DNA from: an uncultured Elusimicrobiales bacterium
GTDB lineage: Bacteria; Elusimicrobiota; Elusimicrobia; Elusimicrobiales; Elusimicrobiaceae
NCBI GenBank assembly: GCA_944322775.1
Contig: CALUQA010000141.1
Span: forward strand, 1 to 5,223
Length of the DNA stretch: 5,223 nt
Direction: 5' to 3'
Shown: in pieces, positions 1 through 5,193 of the stretch
How the letters are laid out: the number at the start of each line of letters is the position of its first letter
How positions within the stretch are numbered: the stretch's first letter is position 1
Program-made: the position numbers and the translations under genes
The notes under the pieces: generated by a model
Told to the model about the DNA's origin: nothing
What the model saw: only the letters and a program-made list of their open reading frames with translations
Database searches by the model: none

Positions 1-36
1 CGCCAAAACAGGAACACGTATTTAAAATAACCACAC

Positions 37-67
37 AAAAAAGCCGCGGTAAAAACCGCGGCTTTTT
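37..67 (-). terminator. Intrinsic terminator of the pilin gene, probably bidirectional
   Basis: A perfect 13-bp inverted repeat (38-50 against 55-67) has a GC core of GCCGCGG/CCGCGGC, a four-base loop (51-54), and A runs on the left with T runs on the right. Read on the minus strand it starts six bases past the pilin stop codon and ends in a run of six U, a classic rho-independent terminator. The T run on the other side means it could also stop transcription arriving from the left on the plus strand. Confidence 0.9.
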
Positions 68-72
68 ATGAA

Positions 73-507
73 CTAATTTGTAAATCCCAATGCTTTGCAA
101 TAACGCGTATTTCCTGTACAACGACGAGAGGTTAACATGCCGTTACTGCTGGTATAGGTAAGAGTATATGCCCCTGTGGAGCGTGCAAGCACGACGTTTA
201 CTGTACTAGAACCGCCGCCAATATCCGGTGCTTCAAAATATTTGCTTTGGGTAATGCCGGCAGCACCGCCGTCCTCAAAAGTTCCCAAAACAAATTCTTT
301 CAAGGCTTCCAAATCAGAGCCGTAATTGTTGCCATTTTTAATATAAAACGTATTGATAGCGTCCGTCACCGCCTGCGCATTGGCAATGCCTTCCAACCCG
401 CGGCCCTTTTCCATAGACGTTTTATAGGCCGGCACGGCAATGGTTACCAGCAGGCTGACAACAACCATAACAATTAAAAGTTCAATTAACGTAAAACCTT
501 TTTTCAT
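73..507 (-). CDS. Type IV pilin / pseudopilin with class III signal peptide
   Basis: This is a 144-residue prepilin-like protein, exported and probably assembled into a type IV pilus or type II secretion pseudopilus. Residues 1-9 (MKKGFTLIE) form a textbook prepilin peptidase site. Cleavage after Gly4 would leave Phe1 and the essential Glu5 of the mature protein. A hydrophobic helix runs to about residue 28, and Pro26 corresponds to the helix-kink Pro22 of mature pilins. The C-terminal globular part is rich in Gly, Ser and Thr, and Cys130 and Cys137 near the end could close a small disulfide loop like the D-region of type IVa pilins. The ATG is preceded by a good Shine-Dalgarno site (complement of 511-516). 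The gene is monocistronic: it has its own terminator, diverges from the transporter, and no pilus assembly gene lies nearby. Pilin versus minor pilin or pseudopilin cannot be decided from sequence alone. Confidence 0.9.
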   Translation of the reverse strand: MKKGFTLIELLIVMVVVSLLVTIAVPAYKTSMEKGRGLEGIANAQAVTDAINTFYIKNGNNYGSDLEALKEFVLGTFEDGGAAGITQSKYFEAPDIGGGSSTVNVVLARSTGAYTLTYTSSNGMLTSRRCTGNTRYCKALGFTN

Positions 508-526
508 AAATCCTCCCTTTGGGCTT

Positions 527-532
527 ATTATA
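527..532 (-). promoter_or_regulatory. Possible -10 element of the pilin gene
   Basis: The minus strand reads TATAAT here, a perfect sigma-70 -10 hexamer. Transcription would start near 520, just ahead of the Shine-Dalgarno site at 511-516. No convincing -35 box is seen 16-18 bases upstream, so the promoter may depend on an activator or on another sigma factor. Confidence 0.4.
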
Positions 533-549
533 TAAATTTACGCATTCTT

Positions 550-576
550 TTGGCCGCCTCTTTTGGGCGATATATT
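550..576 (+). promoter_or_regulatory. Weak candidate promoter of the MFS gene
   Basis: TTGGCC at 550-555 and TATATT at 571-576 resemble -35 and -10 boxes, but the 15-base spacer is short. An alternative -10, TATAGA at 578-583, would place the start of transcription within a few bases of ATG 593. Only a short or absent leader fits either reading, in line with the poor ribosome binding site. Confidence 0.2.
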
Positions 577-592
577 TTATAGAATAAAGATA

Positions 593-1825
593 ATGACAGC
601 CAAACGCCTATTTTGGATTTTATTTTTGCTTAACCTGTTTAATTATATAGACAGGCAAATGTTGTTTTCCGTTTTTCCCCTTATTCAAACCGATTTGCAG
701 ATTAGCGATTTTCAGCTGGGTACGCTGGGCTCTGTGTTTATGTTGGTTTACATGTGTTATGCGCCCATTGTCGGTTTTTTTGCAGACAGGCACCCCCGCC
801 AATATTGGATTGCCGCCAGCGCCATGTTGTGGAGTGCGGCCACCTTTTTAAGCGGCCTTGCCAAAAATTACGCTTCCCTGCTCACAGCCCGCGCTGCCAT
901 CGGCGTGGGGGAAGGCGGTTTTACCACCATTGCCCAGCCTTTTTTGGCGGAGCAATATCCCAAAAAGAAGCGCGCCACCATTTTGGCCTATTTTGCTTTG
1001 GCACTGCCGGCTGGCAGCGCTTTGGGTTATTTTCTGGGTGGGTTGATTGGGGCGGCTTGGGGCTGGCGCATCGCTTTTATGCTGGTGGGCGTGCCGGGAC
1101 TTTTGCTTGGCTTTTTGGCGTTTAACCGCATTAAAGACAGAGAGCACCGCTCTTTAGACAACCGCAAAAAACCAGGCCTTGGGCAATATTGGGCTTTGCT
1201 TAAAAACAAACCTTTTTTGTTCTTGTGCTTGGCCCATGCCATGCAAACCTTTGCCATGGGTGGGCTTTCGGCCTGGATGCCCACGTATTTCCACCGCTTC
1301 TTTAATATGGACGTTGCCCAAGCCGGCCTGGTATTTGGCACCATGGTCATAGCCGCAGGCGCACTGGGCACTTTTATCGGCGGAAAGGCAGCCGACAAAC
1401 TGCTTAAAAAAACAGATTATGCTTATTTTATCGTTATTGCAGCCAGTTTTGTGCTGATGATTCCTTTTGCCGGGGCAGGCGTAGTCAGCCACCGCATGCC
1501 TTTTTCGCTGATTACGTTTTTTATTGCTATTGTGTTTCTGTTTATTCCGCTGGGGCCTATCAGTGCCAGCCTGGTGGCCTTAAGCAGCCGTAAAGTGCGC
1601 TCTATGGCTTTTGCGTTAAATATTTTTATTATTCATGCCTTGGGCGACGCCCTTTCCCCGGCACTTATTGGGCATTTGTCTGATGAATGGGGCCTTAAAA
1701 TGGCCGTACTGGCCTGTGTGGCGGTTTTGCTTCCGGCCTGCGTATTTTTGCATTTGTCTGCCAAAACGGCCCGTGCCGAAGGCCGCCTGATCCGCTATTA
1801 CGCCGAAGACACCAAAGAAGCGTAA
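593..1825 (+). CDS. Spinster-like major facilitator superfamily transporter
   Basis: This is a 410-residue inner-membrane permease of the MFS with about 12 hydrophobic helices, the usual length. Its landmarks match the Spinster branch. They are NYIDRQ at residues 17-22 in helix 1, motif A GFFADRHPR at 61-69 between helices 2 and 3, and Arg100 with GVGEGGF at 104-110 in helix 4. The second-half motif A copy is GGKAAD at 263-268, and HALGDALSPALIG at 348-360 is in helix 11. Eukaryotic Spinster proteins move sphingosine-1-phosphate or lysophospholipids. Substrates of most bacterial members are unknown, so the cargo here is open; a lipid or small organic acid is a guess. I chose ATG 593 because residue 1 (MTAKRLFW) leads directly into helix 1. 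An in-frame TTG at 563 would add ten residues of no evident value. The Shine-Dalgarno is weak (AAAGA only). It is a single-gene unit between a divergent pilin gene and a convergent operon. Confidence 0.88.
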   Translation: MTAKRLFWILFLLNLFNYIDRQMLFSVFPLIQTDLQISDFQLGTLGSVFMLVYMCYAPIVGFFADRHPRQYWIAASAMLWSAATFLSGLAKNYASLLTARAAIGVGEGGFTTIAQPFLAEQYPKKKRATILAYFALALPAGSALGYFLGGLIGAAWGWRIAFMLVGVPGLLLGFLAFNRIKDREHRSLDNRKKPGLGQYWALLKNKPFLFLCLAHAMQTFAMGGLSAWMPTYFHRFFNMDVAQAGLVFGTMVIAAGALGTFIGGKAADKLLKKTDYAYFIVIAASFVLMIPFAGAGVVSHRMPFSLITFFIAIVFLFIPLGPISASLVALSSRKVRSMAFALNIFIIHALGDALSPALIGHLSDEWGLKMAVLACVAVLLPACVFLHLSAKTARAEGRLIRYYAEDTKEA

Positions 1826-1839
1826 GTTCCTATTCCATA

Positions 1840-1869
1840 AAAAAACCGCCCCCGAAAGGGCGGTTTTTT
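1840..1869. terminator. Bidirectional intrinsic terminator between convergent MFS gene and vor operon
   Basis: A 12-bp stem (1840-1851 against 1858-1869) with core CCGCCC/GGGCGG and a six-base loop is flanked by an A run on the left and a T run on the right. It lies 14 bases after the transporter stop codon and 14 bases after the gamma-subunit stop codon on the other strand. It therefore gives a U tract to transcripts from both directions. Confidence 0.93.
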
Positions 1870-1883
1870 GTTGCAGTTAAAAC

Positions 1884-2420
1884 TTATTTGACGTAATCAA
1901 ACCCGGCTTGCAAGGCTTTTTTGTTCAGCTCCAGCATTTCGGGTTTGGCGCGTTTAAACACCTTTTTCATGGCGTGCACAATGCCTTCCACTTCCACGGC
2001 ACCGGTCAATTTGCAGAAAGCGCCCAATGCCACCAGGTTGGCCGTGCGCGGGGAACCGATTTTTTCCGCAATTTCGTTGCAAGGCACACACACCACTTTA
2101 ATGTCTGTGCGTTGCGGTCTGGAATTAATCAGCGAGCTGTTAATAATCATCAAACCGTCTTTTTTGAGCAGCGGCTCAAACTTGGGCAAGGAAGGCTCGT
2201 TCATAATAATGACCGTATCGGGCACGGACACGATGGGAGTAAACACTTCCCCGTCCGTCACCACGACCGAGCAGTTGGCCGTGCCGCCGCGCATTTCCGG
2301 CCCGTAAGAAGGCAGCCAGCTGGCGTTCTTTTTTTCTTCCACGCCGGCCTGTGCCAGCAAAATACCGGCAGAGACAACGCCCTGTCCGCCGAAACCGGCA
2401 ATTCTGATACCTTGGTACAT
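1884..2420 (-). CDS. vorC: 2-oxoacid:ferredoxin oxidoreductase, gamma subunit (VorC type)
   Basis: This is a 178-residue cytoplasmic subunit of the family shared by PorG, KorC and VorC. It is the domain that in these enzymes helps bind CoA and completes the catalytic core. The N-terminal signature GFGGQG is at residues 9-14. The second hallmark, SYGPEMRGGTANC at 38-50, is typical of the Kor/Vor gamma subunits. Length is normal. It is the last gene of the operon, and its ATG overlaps the beta-subunit stop codon as TAATG. A purine-rich GAGGGGG site (complement of 2428-2434) inside the end of the beta gene serves as ribosome binding site. The gamma sequence alone does not separate Kor from Vor; the Vor name rests on the alpha subunit. 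Confidence 0.93.
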   Translation of the reverse strand: MYQGIRIAGFGGQGVVSAGILLAQAGVEEKKNASWLPSYGPEMRGGTANCSVVVTDGEVFTPIVSVPDTVIIMNEPSLPKFEPLLKKDGLMIINSSLINSRPQRTDIKVVCVPCNEIAEKIGSPRTANLVALGAFCKLTGAVEVEGIVHAMKKVFKRAKPEMLELNKKALQAGFDYVK

Positions 2421-3163
2421 TATTTTGCCCCCTCGTCTTTAAACACGCCCAGCGGATATTGGGTCATCATTTTGGTGCGCACAAATTCCAGTGATTTAAG
2501 CGTATCTACGCCCCAGTTGGTCGGGCACTGGCTGAGCACTTCCACCAACGAAAAACCAACGCCTTTTACCTGGTTTTCAAAAGCCTTTTTAATGGCTTTT
2601 TTGGCCGCCATCACGTGTTGCGGGCTGTCCACGGCTACGCGTTCCAAATATTTGGCACCCGTAAGCGCGCTGAGCATTTCGCAAATATTAATAGGCCAGC
2701 CTTGCAGCAGCGGGTCGCGCCCTTTGGGGGCGGTGGTGGCCACTTGGCCCACCAACGTGGTGGGGGCCATTTGCCCGCCGGTCATACCGTAAATGGCATT
2801 GTTGATAAAAATGACGGTAATATGTTCGCTGCGGGCAGCGGCATGCACAATTTCGGCCATACCGATAGAGGCCAAATCGCCGTCGCCTTGATAAGAGAAT
2901 ACAATTGCTTCCGGTTTGGAGCGTTTAATGCCGGTGGCAATGGCCGGGCCGCGCCCGTGCGCGCCCTGAATCATGTCGCAGGCAAAATAGCTGTCTGCAA
3001 ACACCGCGCAGCCCACCGGGGCCACGCCGATTACTCTGTCGCCGATATTCAGCTCATCAATGGCTTCACACATCAAGCGGTGCACAATGCCGTGGCCGCA
3101 GCCCGGGCAATAGTGCATGGGCACATCCGTCATGCTTTGGGGTCTTTTAGCAATAATTGTCAT
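2420..3163 (-). CDS. vorA: 2-oxoacid:ferredoxin oxidoreductase, beta subunit (TPP-binding, VorA type)
   Basis: This 247-residue subunit binds thiamine pyrophosphate, the cofactor that attacks the 2-oxoacid. YCPGCGHG at residues 18-25 is the conserved family start with a CxxC pair. PVGCAVF at 49-55 and GAHGRGPAIATGIK at 67-80 follow. The TPP/Mg signature GDGD is at 93-96, with the paired asparagines at 121-122 and YGMTGGQ at 125-131. Length is typical. The ATG overlaps the alpha stop codon (TAATG), with an AAAGGGGA site (complement of 3173-3180) upstream. This fits translational coupling that keeps alpha and beta equimolar. Expected reaction in the complex: 3-methyl-2-oxobutanoate + CoA + oxidised ferredoxin to isobutyryl-CoA + CO2 + reduced ferredoxin. 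Related branched-chain 2-oxoacids are probably used too. Confidence 0.93.
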   Translation of the reverse strand: MTIIAKRPQSMTDVPMHYCPGCGHGIVHRLMCEAIDELNIGDRVIGVAPVGCAVFADSYFACDMIQGAHGRGPAIATGIKRSKPEAIVFSYQGDGDLASIGMAEIVHAAARSEHITVIFINNAIYGMTGGQMAPTTLVGQVATTAPKGRDPLLQGWPINICEMLSALTGAKYLERVAVDSPQHVMAAKKAIKKAFENQVKGVGFSLVEVLSQCPTNWGVDTLKSLEFVRTKMMTQYPLGVFKDEGAK

Positions 3164-4287
3164 TATTTTCTGTCCCCTTTATATTCAAAACCTTCGCTGT
3201 ATTTTTGCAAATCAAACAGCCCTTCCCCTTCGCCTTTCAAGGCAGAAGCGGCAGCCGTTAAAATACTTTCCCCGCTGGGAATATCCCCGGCCGGATAAGC
3301 ATTGAGGTACACCGGCGCTTTGCCGTTTACGGCCAGGCGCACGTCCTGCACCAGCTGGCCCAAGCTCTGTTCCACCGTCAACACGGCTTTAACTTTGCTT
3401 GCCAGTTCGTTTAAGCGTTTGTACGGGAACGGCCAAAGCGTAATCGGGCGCAAAAGACCCACTTTGAGGCCTTTGTCTTTGGCTTTGGTAAGCGCTTCCA
3501 AGCACGCGCGGGAAGACAAACCGTATGCCACCAGCAATACGTCGCAGTCTTCGGCATTGCGTTCTTCAAAGCGCACTTCGTTGCGTTCCACCAGACCATA
3601 GCGTTTAGCGCGGGACCATACATCCTGGGAAAGGTCATCGCCTTTGTAAGAGAAAACTTTATTCTTCGGCGCGCCGTTTTTGTGAATGTCCAGCGCCCAG
3701 TCAAACTTGCCCAGCGTTTTGGGGTCAATCGGGTCAAAGTTAAAGCTCATGCTTTCCATCATTTGGCCCAAAATTCCGTCCGCCAAAATCATGGCCGGAA
3801 TGCGGTATTTTTCGGAAAGTTCATACGCCAGTTTGGGGAAATTGCCCAGTTCTTCCACCGAGTTGGGGGCCAGCACAAAAATGTGATAATCCCCGTTGCC
3901 GCCGCCGCGCGTAGCCTGGAAATAATCCCCTTGCGCACCGGCAATGTTACCCAGCCCCGGGCCGCCACGCATCATGTTTACAATCAGGCACGGCAAATCG
4001 GCGCTGGCCAGATAAGAAATGCCTTCCTGCTTGAGGCTGACGCCGGGAGAAGAAGAAGATGTCATGGCACGCGTGCCGGTGGCCGCAGAACCATACACCA
4101 TATTAATGGCCGCTATTTCACTTTCGGCCTGGATAAATGCACCGCCCGCGTCGGCCATGTGGGCCGCCATATATTCGGGCACTTCATTTTGCGGAGTAAT
4201 AGGATAGCCTGCAAAGAAACGGCAGCCGGCGCGAATGGCGCCCTCGGCCAACGCCTCGTTTCCTTTGCGTAAAGTTTTTTCTGCCAT
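3163..4287 (-). CDS. vorB: 2-oxoacid:ferredoxin oxidoreductase, alpha subunit (VorB type)
   Basis: This 374-residue subunit carries the PYR-like domain (about residues 5-230) and the transketolase C-like domain (about 245-350, with LLRPITLWPFP at 278-288). Signature blocks are GYPITPQNE at 27-35, QAESEIAAINM at 53-63 (Glu57 is the likely TPP-activating glutamate), SSSSPGVSLKQEGISY at 77-92, RGGPGLGN at 107-114, and GGGNGDY at 128-134. The SSSSPG-SLKQE and GPGLGN forms are what I recall for VorB. KorA usually has a TSGPG-SLM form and GPSTG instead, so a branched-chain 2-oxoacid substrate is favoured over 2-oxoglutarate. Substrate still needs biochemistry or phylogeny. The start has an AGAGGA Shine-Dalgarno (complement of 4294-4299) in the 18-base gap after the delta gene. 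Confidence 0.92.
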   Translation of the reverse strand: MAEKTLRKGNEALAEGAIRAGCRFFAGYPITPQNEVPEYMAAHMADAGGAFIQAESEIAAINMVYGSAATGTRAMTSSSSPGVSLKQEGISYLASADLPCLIVNMMRGGPGLGNIAGAQGDYFQATRGGGNGDYHIFVLAPNSVEELGNFPKLAYELSEKYRIPAMILADGILGQMMESMSFNFDPIDPKTLGKFDWALDIHKNGAPKNKVFSYKGDDLSQDVWSRAKRYGLVERNEVRFEERNAEDCDVLLVAYGLSSRACLEALTKAKDKGLKVGLLRPITLWPFPYKRLNELASKVKAVLTVEQSLGQLVQDVRLAVNGKAPVYLNAYPAGDIPSGESILTAAASALKGEGEGLFDLQKYSEGFEYKGDRK

Positions 4288-4305
4288 ATTTGGTCCTCTT
4301 GGGAT

Positions 4306-4509
4306 TTATTTAATTACCGTGATGGCCACATCCGGGCACACCATATAGCACATCGTGCAGCCGATACATTCTTCTGGTTTAACCATTTCGGCCGGAAAAT
4401 ATCCCTTCTTACTGATTGTGTGGGATTTGCCCAGGCACTTCTTCGGGCAGGTGTTGACGCATAAATAACACGCCTTACAGCGGTTGGCGTCCACTTCTAT
4501 TCTAGGCAT
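4306..4509 (-). CDS. vorD: 2-oxoacid:ferredoxin oxidoreductase, delta subunit (2[4Fe-4S] ferredoxin, VorD type)
   Basis: This 67-residue ferredoxin-like subunit carries electrons from the TPP centre to external ferredoxin. Two complete [4Fe-4S] motifs of the CxxCxxCxxxCP type are present: Cys11, 14, 17, 21 with Pro22, and Cys48, 51, 54, 58 with Pro59. A ninth cysteine, Cys25, lies just after the first cluster motif and is not needed for it. It is the first gene of the operon. The ATG has a strong AAGGAGG ribosome binding site (complement of 4515-4521) five bases upstream. The small size and position as the promoter-proximal gene match four-subunit Vor/Kor operons in which the ferredoxin domain is a separate protein. 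Confidence 0.94.
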   Translation of the reverse strand: MPRIEVDANRCKACYLCVNTCPKKCLGKSHTISKKGYFPAEMVKPEECIGCTMCYMVCPDVAITVIK

Positions 4510-4545
4510 TGGGGCCTCCTTCCTGTTTCACTAACACTCCATTAA

Positions 4546-4575
4546 AGTATATTTCTTTTTTTAGGCTCTGTGCAA
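4546..4575 (-). promoter_or_regulatory. Candidate sigma-70 promoter of the vorDBAC operon
   Basis: On the minus strand TTGCAC (4570-4575) and TATACT (4546-4551) are 18 bases apart, a fair -35/-10 pair. Transcription would begin near 4539, leaving a leader of about 30 bases that includes the strong Shine-Dalgarno site. The spacer holds a run of T on the plus strand (A on the minus strand). Confidence 0.5.
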
Positions 4576-4592
4576 TAAAAAAAGGACATTTT

Positions 4593-4601
4593 TGTTATAC
4601 T
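4593..4601 (+). promoter_or_regulatory. Extended -10 promoter of the methionine sulfoxide reductase gene
   Basis: TGTTATACT is an extended -10 element (TGn plus TATACT). No good -35 is seen 17 bases upstream, which extended -10 promoters tolerate. The expected start of transcription, seven bases after the hexamer, falls at about 4608, the A of the ATG chosen for the gene. Confidence 0.5.
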
Positions 4602-4607
4602 ATGCCT

Positions 4608-5051
4608 ATGAACAAAACAGAAACTTATACCACTTTATTGCAGCAGGCCCAAACCTTGCTTGAGCCGCGCTTTGGGCAAATTTCCAACACCGCCAATCTG
4701 GCCGCCCTGCTTTACCGCGCTTTGCCCGATATTAACTGGGCCGGGTTTTATTTTTTGGATGGGGATATGCTGCGCCTGGGGCCCTTTCAGGGCAAGCCCG
4801 CCTGCACCGAAATACCCGTGGGCCGAGGTGTATGCGGCACGGCTGTAAGAGAGGGCAAAACGCTGATTGTGCCCGACGTAAACGCTTTTGCGGGGCACAT
4901 CGCCTGCGACAGTGCTTCCAAAAGTGAAATTGTGGTGCCGCTTATGCGCGAGGGAAAAGTGTGGGGCGTGCTGGACATAGACGCGCCCGTTTTAAACCGT
5001 TTTGACGAAACAGACGCGCAATTTTTGCAAAAAATAACCGCGCTTTTATAG
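4608..5051 (+). CDS. msrC: Free methionine-(R)-sulfoxide reductase (GAF-domain fRMsr, YebR/MsrC family)
   Basis: This is a 147-residue cytoplasmic GAF-domain enzyme that reduces free L-methionine-(R)-sulfoxide to methionine, with electrons from thioredoxin. Family blocks are continuous: DINWAGFYFL (41-50), LGPFQGKPAC (57-66), GRGVCGTAV (72-80), GHIACDSASKSEIVVPL (96-112) and GVLDIDAP (120-127). The three redox cysteines are Cys66, Cys76 and Cys100, with the spacing (10 and 24) of the E. coli enzyme. Start 4608 gives MNKTE, which as I recall is also how the E. coli protein begins. ATG 4602 would add Met-Pro. No Shine-Dalgarno is seen close to either ATG. The protein ends soon after the last GAF strand and helix, so it lacks the C-terminal helical tail I recall in the E. 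coli homologue. It is divergent from the vor operon and convergent with the tRNA gene. Confidence 0.93.
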   Translation: MNKTETYTTLLQQAQTLLEPRFGQISNTANLAALLYRALPDINWAGFYFLDGDMLRLGPFQGKPACTEIPVGRGVCGTAVREGKTLIVPDVNAFAGHIACDSASKSEIVVPLMREGKVWGVLDIDAPVLNRFDETDAQFLQKITALL

Positions 5052-5056
5052 CGCGG
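5029..5056 (-). terminator. Intrinsic terminator of the tRNA-Phe gene, inside the end of msrC
   Basis: A perfect 6-bp stem of pure GC (5038-5043 against 5051-5056) has a seven-base loop. On the minus strand it is followed by TTATTTTTT (5037-5029), a U-rich tail. It lies 25 bases past the tRNA 3' end and overlaps the last codons and stop of the convergent reductase gene. On the plus strand no U tract follows, so it should not act on the reductase mRNA. Confidence 0.65.
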
Positions 5057-5081
5057 CAGCCGTAAATTTGACAAAACGAAA

Positions 5082-5153
5082 TGCCGAGGGACAGGATCGA
5101 ACTGTCGACACCTGGTTTTTCAGACCAGTGCTCTACCACTGAGCTACCTCGGC
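5082..5153 (-). tRNA. tRNA-Phe (anticodon GAA)
   Basis: The complement folds as a complete 72-base cloverleaf. It has acceptor stem GCCGAGG/CCTCGGC (5147-5153 with 5083-5089), D stem GCTC/GAGC, anticodon stem CTGGT/ACCAG, and T stem GACAG/CTGTC with loop TTCGATC. All stems pair fully. The anticodon loop CTGAAAA (5117-5123) puts GAA at 5119-5121, which reads UUU and UUC codons. The discriminator base is A at 5082. CCA is not encoded, so it must be added after transcription. Confidence 0.97.
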
Positions 5154-5164
5154 ATTACTGTTAT

Positions 5165-5193
5165 ATTATACAAAAATATAATCAGTTTGAAAA
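5165..5193 (-). promoter_or_regulatory. Candidate promoter of the tRNA-Phe gene
   Basis: On the minus strand TTTTCA (5188-5193) and a perfect TATAAT (5165-5170) are 17 bases apart. The predicted transcription start near 5158 lies about five bases before the mature tRNA 5' end. The region is very AT-rich, as expected for a strong stable-RNA promoter. Confidence 0.6.

Noticed and set aside
1..36. Left edge before the terminator
   Set aside because: Too short to judge; no start codon with a ribosome site, no repeat and no RNA structure seen.
563..592. Upstream TTG start for the MFS transporter
   Set aside because: It adds ten residues ahead of the first helix with no better ribosome binding site, and overlaps the AT-rich stretch that looks like promoter DNA.
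1908..2792. Long plus-strand open frame of 294 codons opposite the gamma and beta subunit genes
   Set aside because: It runs antisense across two well-supported genes, has a His/Phe/Arg-rich composition typical of a shadow frame, lacks a ribosome binding site and shows no recognisable domain.
2615..4272. Further plus-strand open frames (2615-3298 and 3682-4272) opposite the beta and alpha subunits
   Set aside because: Same antisense shadow pattern, with low-complexity His, Arg, Gly and Ala content and no family motifs.
4509..4607. In-frame upstream extension of the reductase from a TTG at 4509
   Set aside because: The extra residues are encoded by the divergent promoter region, and the family's N-terminus matches the start at 4608.
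5022..5033. Perfect 12-base palindrome TTTTTGCAAAAA within the reductase gene
   Set aside because: It encodes ordinary residues of the reductase C-terminus and its right half is the U tract of the tRNA terminator; no separate role is supported.
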